Assembly (NCBI GenBank): GCA_037013495.1
Contig: CM072806.1
Span: 1-64,000, forward strand
Direction of reading: 5' to 3'
Length of the DNA: 64,000 nucleotides
Source: Hippophae tibetana
Taxonomy: Eukaryota > Streptophyta > Magnoliopsida > Rosales > Elaeagnaceae
The position numbers and the translations under genes are program-made. The stretch's first letter is position 1. The number at the start of each line of letters is the position of its first letter. The notes below the pieces were generated by a model. That model was not told where the DNA came from and searched no databases. It saw only the letters and a list, made by a program, of their open reading frames with translations. This document shows, piece by piece, positions 14,412-24,369 of the stretch.

Positions 14412-15581
14412 AGCCAATTTTTTCATTTTTTTTAAGCTAAGATACAAATATTGGCATTCGACCTGCATCAAAATAGTTTCTCTCGTTGTTAGGAGAAGGG
14501 TGTTACTTTGGAAAATCCGTTCAAGATAATCAGAATTTCCACCATGGTCTTTCTATTATTTCTTTGGTTCAGCATGGACTTTTTGATGTCAAGGCATGAA
14601 GGTTGATTTTCCCCTTATGCTTATGTTATGGTAGTTCTTTTTTGGGAGGCTCTTGATTTTTTTACTGGATATCATTTCACCCATATTAATATAAGTGTTT
14701 ATCAATTAAGAAGCCTCAAAATATTTCAATAGGAAATCCTTGGCCCGGTCTTCATCATAATCCATGTATAGGTGTACTTGGCATAAAGCTTGATGTAAAG
14801 CTGTGATGGTGACAGAGTATGGGCAATCTATCGTTTGCACAAATAAGAATCCTTGTTGTTACTTTTACATGATTTCTTCTTTATAGATAGATATAGGATC
14901 CATGAAATAATTACTTAAAAGCACATTTTGTGCAATAGTCATTTCTTTTTTATAGAAAAATATCGCATGGTCTTGAGCAGATTGGTTTACATTTTTTTAT
15001 TAGGATATAGTTTATATTTAATCATTTTGAATTTTAAAAAAAGCATTGCAACCTTCAATACTTCTTCCATTTACACATATAGCATATGAATCCGAGTTAT
15101 GGTTTTTCTTGTAGTAAAGCTCATCATATATGTAAATTCCTAAGTCATATTAGTTGTCATAAAGATAATGAAGAATTAAGGGATCGAACGCACAAGTTTG
15201 ATGATAAGGTTCACAACTCATCAGTAGTAATAGTAATGTTAGCATAGTTATCTAATAGATGTCTTTAGATGACAAATTCTTTCTAACACAATATCATCTA
15301 CTTTGAAACTCTCGTATACAAATGAATTGTAATGTCTACAAAAACTATTAGTAGTAGTAGTATTAGTAGTAATAATAATAACAATAATAATAATGAGTTT
15401 TGAAAAATAACGATTTTGAAAAGAAAGGAAAAGAAAAAAGGGTAAGAAGGGTTGTTCAAGAAGTAAGTGAAACTTTCTCCACCAAATTCTTTTCTCTCAC
15501 ATTCAATCAATAAAACCCACCATTAAAAATAAGAAAAAACTCTAAAATAACTTAGAGTCAAATCATTGTTATAGCAAGTAT
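14409..15581. repeat. 1.1-kb direct repeat X, copy 2
   Basis: Second copy of repeat X, in the same orientation as 10846-11946. It is the longer version: it has about 80 bp near 14750-14830 missing from copy 1. The left edge is fused to the synthetase pseudogene within a shared CCT, and the right edge passes into the pararetrovirus-like relic region. A poly-Leu open frame on the - strand in both copies comes from the trinucleotide tract and is not taken as a gene. Confidence 0.85.
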
Positions 15582-16700
15582 TAGTCTCTATCACTTTATC
15601 AAGATAGGGATTTCTAACACAAAAAATAAGTTCCTAAACCATAAAGATACATCATACTTCTCATAAAATAATTTGAGTCATAAAAAATATGCTTATATTT
15701 ACATTAACCATAAAGATAAGTATGAACGAACTGTTATCCATGAATGGAGCATCGATAGCTTATCAGAATATCAAATTATTCGAGTCATCAAAAATATGCT
15801 TATATTTACATCAACCATAAAGATACATCATACTTCTCATAAAATTGTAGTTTTGGCCGTAATTGCAAGATTTGTTGTCAAGCTTCAAGACCGGTGGGAT
15901 ATTGAAGTGGCCTTAAAGGTTCACGTATAAAGTAAAAGATGCTACTTCACCGAGGAATAAGTTAGATAACCCCGATTACTATAAGTGCGGCATAAAAAGA
16001 CATTATAGTAGTAATTGTAGGACACAATAGAAAAAAATTAACTAAAAATATATGATAATTTCAAAAATAAATTGTCCTAGATCCTTCTAACAGATGAATC
16101 CGAGGAAGAAAATGATTATCTATATGAATCATCATCCACAAAAAGAAGAAAAAGATAGTTGTGAATGGTCTAGATGTAAATATTTTAACTAGAGAAGAAG
16201 ATCTTATCCTAAATATTATAGATAAGATAACAAATCCAGAAGAAAAGAGGCAAGCCTTATCTAGGCATATTGAAGTAGCCAAATAAAAATCTCATACCAC
16301 TTTGTATAGAGGAGAAAAGAAATATTTAAAATAAAACCTTGGAAATCACGAGTAACAATATTCATTCAACGAAATCCTTAAAAGAATAAAAAATACATCT
16401 GTACAAAAGGAGCCAATGTTTAATGATCTCAAAGAAGATATTAATCCAACAAAAAAGGATATCAAAGATCTTAAAACTAGAGTTCAAATACTATAACTCT
16501 AATAGAGTATAAAAACTTTTGGACTATCGAAAAACGATATCGACAATAATGATGAAGATTTTGAAATTGAAAAAATATCGGCACCTCTAATAGGGGAAAA
16601 GACAAAAATGTTACCTTATAGGAATAAAAATCCTTGAACAGGTTGTTGATATGAAATTTGTTAATATTCCCGATAGAATTATTAATCATATATGGTACTC
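15582..16700 (+). pseudogene. Pararetrovirus-like coat/zinc-knuckle region, decayed
   Basis: A zinc-knuckle-like peptide is encoded at about 15974-16021. It retains the second Cys, the His and the last Cys of a CCHC motif, but the first Cys codon reads Tyr. In Caulimoviridae such a knuckle lies at the end of the coat protein, upstream of protease and reverse transcriptase, which matches what follows here. The frame downstream contains many stops and shifts, with an acidic stretch near 16540. A short motif with AAAAATATGCTTATATTTACAT is repeated at about 15690 and 15790. The assignment rests mostly on position relative to the clear reverse transcriptase downstream. Confidence 0.55.
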
Positions 16701-17139
16701 AAAAATGACCAGAGTAATTAGTAAAAAATGCTACTTTATAGTAGAAGCAATAATTAACTCTAGAACTTATTTAAACATAGGTTATGTGATAAAATTTAAG
16801 TTCTCTAAATAAACAAAATGGCATGAGATTAATAATCTCAAAAGCAAAATAAAATGAAAAACAAAAATTTGTTTATTCCTTAAAGAAAGAAGTTGGGCAT
16901 AAAATGATAAAGAATAAAATCGTATTAGAAGATATGCCAAAAAAATCAAATCTCTTAAAGAGAAATTTGAAAAAGAAATGTGTGTTGAGTTGCCCAATGC
17001 TTTTTGGAAAAGGAAAAAGCAAATAGTAAATTTACCATACAAGCAAGACTTTAAAAAGTCTCACATAACAACCTACTATACCCATTCAAAAGAATGAACA
17101 TACCTAAAATTTTGGAAAAAATAAACTCCCTTTAGTTAT

Positions 17140-18313
17140 GCCCTGTATTTTATGTAAAAAATGCACCATAACTAGAAAGATATGTTCCAAGACTGCTTAT
17201 AAATTATAAACCCTTAAATAAATCCCTTAAATAAGGTGTTGAGATGGAATAGATATCTTAATCATGATAAAAAAGACTTATTAAATCGCCTTTATAAAGC
17301 GATAGTCTTCTTTAAATTCGACCTCAAAAGTGTTTATTAGAAAATTTAGATTGTTGAAAATGATAAATGCAAAACCCTTTTTATTGTACCATTTGGGCAT
17401 TATGAATAGAATGTTATCCCCTTTAGGCTAAAAAATACCCCCTCATAATTTTAAAAAATTATGAACGAAATATTAAATCCTTATACTAGATTTACTATTG
17501 TTTATATTGATAATGTATTGGTTTTTCAAAATTGGAACCATTTAAATATATTTTTTGAAATCATCGAGAAAGAAAGACTTGTAATGTTTTCTAAAAAAAT
17601 AAAGCTTTTAAAATAAAAAAAATATGTTTTATAGGTCATAACATTGGTCAAAGGCTTATAACCCCAATATATATATCTATAATTTTTGATAAAAAAATTT
17701 CTAATGAAATTAAAAATAAAAAACAATTGTAAAGATTTTTAGGAAGCTTGAATTACTTTGCAGATTTTTACATAAATCTTTAACACGATGCTAAGCCTCT
17801 ATATGAAAGATTCTGAAAGAATCCACCAGAGTGGAGTCCAACCTATACTACAAATGTTAAAAGAATAAAGCTTATAGCAAAAGAACTTCATGCTTATCTC
17901 TACCTAATCTTAACGCATTGAAAATTGTAGAAATAGATGCCTCAAATAGAGGTTTTACAGGGAGACTAAAGCAAAAATTGTCTATAAAAGATACTTTAGT
18001 ATGCTTCCCATATGAAGCATGGAAAGAATCTCAAAAGAACTATTTCGCGATTAAAAAGAAAATTTTGGAAATAATTCTTAGTATTTTAAAATTCCAATAC
18101 AATCATTTAAATAAAAAATTCTTACTTGAAATTGTTAATAAATTAGCCAAAGAGGTCCTCGAAAAAGATGTTAAGATTATTTTCTTTGAACAAGTATTTG
18201 TTAGGAAATAAGCAATACTTTCACTATTTTATTTTGATATTGAGATCATTAAAGAAGAAACTGATTCCCTTCTAGACTTCTTAACCAAAGAATATCTGCA
18301 AGATCATGAATAA
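17140..18313 (+). pseudogene. Pararetrovirus-like reverse transcriptase-RNase H relic
   Basis: Conceptual reading across stops and shifts gives the ordered signatures of a Caulimoviridae reverse transcriptase: an 'INYKPLN' block near 17200, a 'VPFGHYE' block near 17390, and the active-site motif at 17503-17514. The last reads Tyr-Ile-Asp-Asn where the family has Tyr-x-Asp-Asp, so the catalytic site is lost. An RNase H-type stretch follows, open from 17918 to 18211, with a 'DAS' start and 'SQKNYFAIKKKILEI' core. The frame ends at 18311. A pararetrovirus is favoured over Ty3/gypsy because no integrase follows, a further viral-style ORF overlaps the end, and the wording of the motifs fits. It is far too damaged to be expressed. 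Confidence 0.8.
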
Positions 18314-19160
18314 GGGAAATAGTGAACATAAAAAGAGTGCTTTGCACGCTCCATCGAGTAGTAATATTAAAAAATATTCTACAACGCTTACTAAAAGGGA
18401 AGATTTTAAAGAAGTATCAAGAAAACATATTTTCTCTGTAGAAAATGAAGATATTAACAAGTCATCTGATTAGGTAGCCTCCATCTATCTTAAAGATAAT
18501 TTATCTAGGAAATTTTATGAATTGATTCTAAAAGAATATGAATATGTTGAAAACACTATAAACAAAGGGTTATTTCAAAACCTTATTGGGATTCTAATCT
18601 TTTTGGTAAATAGATTTGAAAATTGTAGGATGTAACCTACTAATTACAATCATTTTGACTACATCTAATTTTTGGATCAAACCTTTTTTTTCTACCAAAA
18701 CCCTAAGAGGGCATACATGGTATATTCATTTTAAAACTAAAGACTATTATACTTTTCATGATTTTTCAAACTTGTTTTCATTTTTTGGACCTATTTATGA
18801 TATTTTTCTGTAAAAATGTCTTAAAGGCATATGAACAATTTGAAGAATGTAATATAAACCATGTTATGAATATTGATCATGCTTAATTTTTTTTTGTATC
18901 CTTGTAAAAAAATCAATGGATAATCAAATGGGATTATCTAATTACATTCTCTAAAACATTTTCCTACCTTAAAGGTGATCATTTGGTAGATGGTGGGAGA
19001 AAACATCATTCGATGTTTTTATGGACTTCAAAATCATTGAGCTATTTCAAGCCTAAAAAAATAATCTCTGCTAAAGATAGCAAGGACAAAGTTAAGTTGG
19101 ATTCACTTTTTGAACAACTAAAAAGTAAGGGGAAGGCCTTAAGGAAACAATTATATTTCT
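18306..19160 (+). pseudogene. Decayed ORF downstream of the pararetroviral polymerase
   Basis: An ATG at 18306-18308 overlaps the last codons of the polymerase frame, which stops at 18311-18313. Such tight overlap is typical of compact viral genomes. The frame has an in-frame TAG about 56 codons in and shifts later, but long readable stretches continue to a stop near 19160, ending in a Lys-rich segment. In several Caulimoviridae genera a translational transactivator/inclusion-body ORF sits in this place; I infer that role from position only and recognise no motif of that family. Confidence 0.5.
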
Positions 19161-19399
19161 AAAATGTTAGAAAAATTGTTTGCCTTTGTATCAAGAAGCT
19201 CTAGTGAAAGAATTGAAAACTCGATCTGAAGCCTTCCCAAAGTGATATCTAAAAGGTTGGAATAGATTAAGGGCCTATCTTGGACTATTTGACTCAACTT
19301 TCTAAAAAAAATCTTATCCAAAATACGTCTCCAAACACATCTATCACATGATTTAAGCATCTTTACTTCATTAAAATTACTTTGATAAAGATATAAATT

Positions 19400-19640
19400 A
19401 TTTTAATTTGTCTTGTAATGAGCTTGTTATGCCTACATGAAGATCGCTCATATTTGGAATGAGCATGTTCTGCTTATATAAGGTTAAGATCTCTTAAGTT
19501 GTAGACATCAAAAATTTCTTGAGAATGTTTTGAATTTTCTTTGAAAAATAAGTTTATATGTGCTTTAATTACCTTGTAATATATCTTTTAAATATTAATA
19601 AAATTATCTTTCAATTTTTTTCTTCTTCTTTTCTTTATAC
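19400..19640 (+). promoter_or_regulatory. Pararetrovirus-like intergenic region with TATA box
   Basis: The decayed downstream ORF is followed by non-coding sequence with a good TATA box, TATATAAGG at 19475-19483. The transcript promoter of a pararetrovirus lies in the intergenic region after its last ORF, so this is the expected place. AATAA-type poly(A) motifs follow near 19595. No primer-binding site is visible here. Activity is unknown. Confidence 0.45.
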
Positions 19641-19667
19641 TTTATTTATGTAGAGTTTAGGCTTGTT

Positions 19668-19800
19668 TGATATACTAATCTCTTTGGTAGAAAGAGATTT
19701 AAAAATGGTAAGATGTAATCTATTATTTACGATTATTTTGACCATATATAAGTTTAGAATCAAACTTTAAAATCCTAAAAGAAATAGTATATTTATATTT
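19668..19800 (+). repeat. Diverged partial duplicate of 18587-18725
   Basis: This stretch matches part of the decayed ORF about 1.08 kb upstream, with shared phrases around 'gagatttaaaaatg', 'taagatgtaatct' and 'cattttgac' variants. It indicates that more than one pararetroviral copy, or a rearranged tandem copy, once lay here. It is shorter and more diverged than the upstream copy. Confidence 0.6.
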
Positions 19801-21229
19801 TATAACATTTTATAAAGTTTATAAATATCAAATAAATATACGTTGATAAAATAATAATTTTAGCATAGCCATGTAATTAATAGTATTTATTTAGATGAAT
19901 TAGATAATTATATGAGTTAATTTGAATATTAAATTGTTAAGTTTAAATGTTTTGTATGTATTTAAATTGTTTGTAGTTTAAGGAAGAAAATTTTAATAAT
20001 TATCAAATTTGATTTGATTAATAAATAAATTAAATAATTTTTTTGAATTAAATTATAGCACACAGAATATAACTCTTAATATTGAATGAGATGGGTAATT
20101 AAGTGAGACCAAAATTCTGACTAAAACACAATTTTATTGTGTGAAGAACGTCTTGTAGGAGTAGAATTAAGAGTTGGATTGTAAACCAACTTGTACCAAA
20201 ACTAGAGATTATTTAAATAACTTCGTCATTATGGTGGAAACTCGTAGGGTTTGTAGAGAAAACTTTTACACTCAATTTTAAAAAGTATAGTGTGTTGGTT
20301 GGTGACGTGGAATGTGATTTTTAATCAACTTGATAATGTTAAATAAAAAGATAAAAACAAGAGTATAACAATTTATGTAGAATATAATATTTAATCAGCA
20401 TAAATAAGTAATAGTTAATTCAACTAAAAGTTAATTACTGTCATGTCAAATACAGCTAGTATCAGAATATTTTCTTTGACTTTTAGGTTAATTATTATTC
20501 TATAAAAATATATAAAACATTTATTTTATTATAATTATATTTATAATATATAAATAATGATATAATTATATTTAAAATAAAACATATTTTTACTATTATT
20601 TATATATTATAAACATAATATAAAACATAATTAACTCTTTCAGTATCCAAATTATAACTTGTACTTTTATATGAAAGTTTACTTAACAATATATGTGGTT
20701 CTTTAAATTTTGTAAATTTTATAGTTTGACGTAATAATTTTTTTTCTTAAATTATTTCATCTAATTTTTCAAATTTTATAAATTTAATTTAAATATAAAA
20801 ATCACTTTTAATTTTAATTATAGTAACTAAAGTTATTTTGTTAAAATTAATTTTTATTTTTTATGGTGTAATTTTTAATTTTTTAAATTTAACATATCTG
20901 ATCTCTTATATAATAATTTTTTTGAAAAATTAAAGAAATAGGAGCCAATCTAACTGAAAAAAATTAAGAACAAAAGTATAAAATAGTAAAAATTAGGGAA
21001 CCATATTAAAACTTAAAAAAAAATATTTTTAAACTAATATTATAGTTTAAACTCTAACCTTACATTTATTTATTATTAGTATAATATTATTAATATATAA
21101 AACTAAATAAATATAAATATATCTAATTAAAAATTATTATATTAATTATAATTATAATATATAAAAATATTATTTATTTATATATCTTATAAAAACAAAA
21201 CTTTGGTCCCCACACAAAATCACCACCGG
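19801..21229. other. AT-rich intergenic DNA upstream of valyl-tRNA synthetase
   Basis: Extremely AT-rich with long runs of A and T. No open frame, RNA gene or recognisable repeat family is evident. The proximal promoter of the synthetase gene should lie in its last few hundred bases, but I could not pick out a confident TATA box. Confidence 0.6.
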
Positions 21230-21504
21230 TAATAAAATCCTTAAAAAAAACAGAGGAAAAAAAAAAAAACCCTTAAAATATACCAAATCAAAATAGACCC
21301 AAGCACCCTAGCTCAAAGCCCCAATCGTTCGATTAAACTTACCCTAATTTCATCCTCTCCCTCTCCCATACAAACGCCGCCGGTCAAATAATCTTCCAGG
21401 ATTGCAGTTAGCTAAGCTCCATTGCCGCCATGTACTAAGTCAATTGTCTTCACTCTCCCACTCTCTTTGCGTTCGCCGTTCTTCATCAGGCCACCTTCTT
21501 CTAT
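21230..21504 (+). other. VALRS: Probable 5' UTR exon of valyl-tRNA synthetase
   Basis: The base composition changes sharply from AT-rich DNA to a C/T-rich leader typical of plant housekeeping 5' UTRs, ending at a good donor (TAT|GTAAGA, intron from 21505). If it is spliced to the first coding exon at 24370, the intron is 2,865 bp. The exact transcription start is not visible. Linkage to the synthetase is inferred from order, orientation and the lack of another gene between them. Confidence 0.6.
21430..21438 (+). promoter_or_regulatory. Two-codon upstream ORF (Met-Tyr-stop)
   Basis: An ATG in a strong context (GCCGCCATG) is followed by one codon and TAA. It is the only ATG seen in the leader exon. 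After the inferred splice (21504 to 24370) it is in frame with the main start 25 codons later. It could limit initiation at the main ATG, or be a remnant of an N-terminal extension. Confidence 0.5.
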
Positions 21505-22042
21505 GTAAGATACCCATTCTGTGGTTCTCAAATTTTGGTTATTAGCTGATACTTTAAATTGATTTGAGGATAGGTTTGTCGTTTTCGATATTCTGCTTGG
21601 TTGGCTCTTAGTAATTGGTATTTATGAATCTCGGTTTTGTCTTATCACGAAGGTTTTGATTTAATGATGATTTTCCGACCTAGTATGATATTAGGTAGTT
21701 TAGTGATCTGATATCATGCTTTATATCGTTTGAATAAGTATTTTATAAACTTTTAACTACATTTAATTTTGTTAATGGGTTTGTTAAATGCTTGAAATTG
21801 TGTATCGTGAATTTCTGAATATCCATCCCTAAGAGTTTTATTTGTATTTTTTATGTTAGCCTTAATCATGGTTTTGTTATGCTCCATATTTATGGGGTTA
21901 CCATCTCCATCTCCAACTTCTGATTTTTGTTTTAGTTATGACTCAGTTTCTTCTTGCTTTGTTTTCTTCAAGCTTGGGAAGTGCTTCCCATTGTATGATT
22001 TTTCTTTGTGTTGAGACTAATTATGTCTGGATTGTAATTACT

Positions 22043-22295
22043 AGAACTAGGGGAGGCAAATTGCGTCAATTGTGCTACCCATTTGATGAATGAGTTGTGT
22101 CGGGTCAACCCATTAATTGATATTTTCTTATCGTATCAGGTCGTTTTGGGTTCGGATTGTCTCAGGTTGGGTTATTGTGTTATTAACTGGAAATAAAAAA
22201 ACTTAAAAAAAGTTGAACAAAAATACGTTATTTTAACAAAAAAATGATTTATTAAATTTATTTGGGTCATGTGATGTTTGTATTGGGTTTAATGG
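22043..22295. mobile_element. Possible hAT-type MITE relic in the first intron
   Basis: The stretch begins with a 'ggggaggcaaatt' phrase and contains GTGTCGGGTCAACCCATT and further GGGTC/GGGTT motifs, the wording of a common family of short non-autonomous hAT-like elements in plants. Target-site duplication and the second terminus were not found, so this is tentative. Confidence 0.3.
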
Positions 22296-22841
22296 GTAAA
22301 TAGCATTAAAATATTAATTTAATGGGATAATTTCATGTTGTGTCTTGTAAATAGGGATTCCTTGTTCTATAAAAAGAACTCTTATTATCATTAAAAAAAC
22401 ATGAATACATAGAAATCCAGAGCTCTTTACTCTGAAACACTCTAGCATAGAAAACACCGCTATCTAGAAATCTCAAAACCAATAATGTTATACTCAATAA
22501 TTATGAACGACTAAGCACCCCTTCAAGGTTCTTAGTTGACCTTAATTTGTAATAATTATTATCTTATGAATAAAATGGAGTTCAGTTACTCTTCTCTAGT
22601 AAGTTAAATATTGGACATCATTTATGTATGAATATAGAAGACTCACCATTGCTAGGAGAGAGTTGAGGTTTGAGCAAAGCTGAGACATAACAAATGTAAC
22701 AAAAGAAGACGAATAGAAGGGAAGACCGTGATAGACCTATCAAATTAAGGTATAATAATTATAAATTTAAGTTAGTTAAAAATATTGAATGTTTAAATAT
22801 TTGTTTATAACAAGGCATAATACTGCTAAAACAAGAAAATA

Positions 22842-23503
22842 GAAATTGTTTTTAGAAATAAACAACTAGTAATTCCAAATAAAATCAAAGATAAAAATTT
22901 AATTTTATTAGAAATATTTGATAAAGGTTATCTCTATCATTTAAATGAATATTTTAAATATGAAGATTATGAAAATTGCCTTGAAAAGTTTAAATAATTT
23001 AACACCTTATTAGATATCTATACAGATTTTAAAAGCATTATAAACCATCATGTTTCAAAAACATTCAAATACTATTTTAGTCAAAAATATGTAAGAACAA
23101 AGGAAGAAGAATTCAAGAACTTAATATTTAGATACTACTTATTTGAAGATTATAAATACAATGTATGTACACAAGAAAAACCTACTTGTATATTACGAAC
23201 AAGACAAAATAATATACATTCAACACATATGATTTATCAAGATAATACTCTATGAGGATCGAATCATGGTATATAAATTATAACTATTAGATTTAACTAA
23301 TGAAAGAATAATTATTAATTTTAAAAGACAATTAATGGATTCAAGATTAAAGTTAATTAAACATAATGAAGAACATAATATACTATACAATTGTAATGAA
23401 TATAAAAAAAAATTTATACCAAAAAATAATAAGTTTTTTATACAAATTATTGTCTTCAGTAAATAGACAAAGACCATGAATAAGGTCAATATTGACACCG
23501 ATT
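22842..23503 (+). pseudogene. Unrecognised decayed ORF in the first intron
   Basis: The frame from 22842 to the TGA at 23253-23255 has only one internal stop (TAA at 22995-22997) in 138 codons, despite very high AT content. A second frame then reads from about 23270 to a TAG near 23476. The conceptual peptide is rich in Lys, Asn, Tyr and Phe, with no motif I can name. A tRNA-Met primer-binding-like site lies just downstream at 23529. It may be part of a retroelement or pararetrovirus, but no reverse transcriptase motif is visible. Confidence 0.45.
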
Positions 23504-23528
23504 AAAAATTATATCCATCCATAAAAAT

Positions 23529-23539
23529 TGGTATCAAAG
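23529..23539 (+). other. Primer-binding-site-like sequence (initiator Met tRNA)
   Basis: TGGTATCAAAG differs at one base from the TGGTATCAGAG complementary to the 3' end of plant initiator Met tRNA, used by many plant retroelements and Caulimoviridae. I find no LTR end directly before it. It may be a chance match, but it follows a decayed ORF. Confidence 0.4.
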
Positions 23540-23901
23540 TTTAAAAATAATAGTCTAAATAGCAATGGATGAAAAATTAACACTATTAAAATCTAATTTT
23601 TTTTGATATTTTATAAACTTTAAATATATAATTGAAATGAAATGGAAAGAAAACAATGTTGTTTGGTTTGACCACTAAAATCAAGTTCGGAATCAAGATT
23701 ACAGTGTTCGGTTTGCCACTAGAATGTAATAGAAAAAACTATAAATTACCTTAATATCCCTATATTCAGTAAAGATCAAATAATGTCATTTAATTACTAT
23801 TTTTTCGTCAGACAAAATACATTATTAAAATCATTATTTTTCTAAATAATCATTACATAATTAAAAAAATATATTATTAAAATTATTATTTTTCTAAATA
23901 T

Positions 23902-24190
23902 GGTTTAGGGTTTTGAGGTTTGGGATTTGAGATTTAGGGTTTAGGATTAGGATTTTAGGATTTGGAATTTGAGGCTTATGGTTTAAGGTTTAGGGATTTG
24001 AGGTTTAGGATTTAGGGATTTTAGGTTTAGGGTTTTTAGATTTAGGTTTTAGGGTTTAAGGATTTACGGTTTAGAGATTTTGGGTTTAGGGTTTTAGAAG
24101 TTGGATTTAGGGTTTAAGGTTTAGAGTTGTGTGATTTATGGTTTTGGGTTTCGGGATTTGAGATTTTAGTTTATGATTTTGGGTTTCTAA
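23902..24190 (+). repeat. Degenerate interstitial telomere-like repeats, inverted
   Basis: About 290 bp of TTTAGGG-related sequence on the + strand, with about eight exact TTTAGGG units among variants such as TTTAGGA, TTTGAGG and TTTTAGGG. The orientation is opposite to the terminal array, which is CCCTAAA on the + strand. It lies in the first intron of the synthetase gene, about 180 bp upstream of the first coding exon. Confidence 0.9.
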
Positions 24191-24369
24191 TCGTCATCTT
24201 TCTTCAACATATTCTAGAGGGGTACGTAGTCCACCGTTGTTTATAGTCTCAATCTCCATCACATGTTTTTTCAACTTTTCATTTGCAGTGAGCGTACGAG
24301 TATAGTTTTGATAGATTAATTGAATATCATAGTACTATATATTGGCTGTGAAAGCTTTGTATGCCATAG

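Noticed and set aside
10846-15581. LTR retrotransposon with X as LTRs and captured VALRS
   Set aside because: X has no TG...CA ends, no primer-binding site or purine tract lies at the inner edges, and the captured gene keeps its introns.
15673-15930. 85-codon open frame before the zinc-knuckle relic
   Set aside because: It is built from a short duplicated AT-rich motif and shows no match to the viral coat region. Left as part of the relic and not called as a gene.
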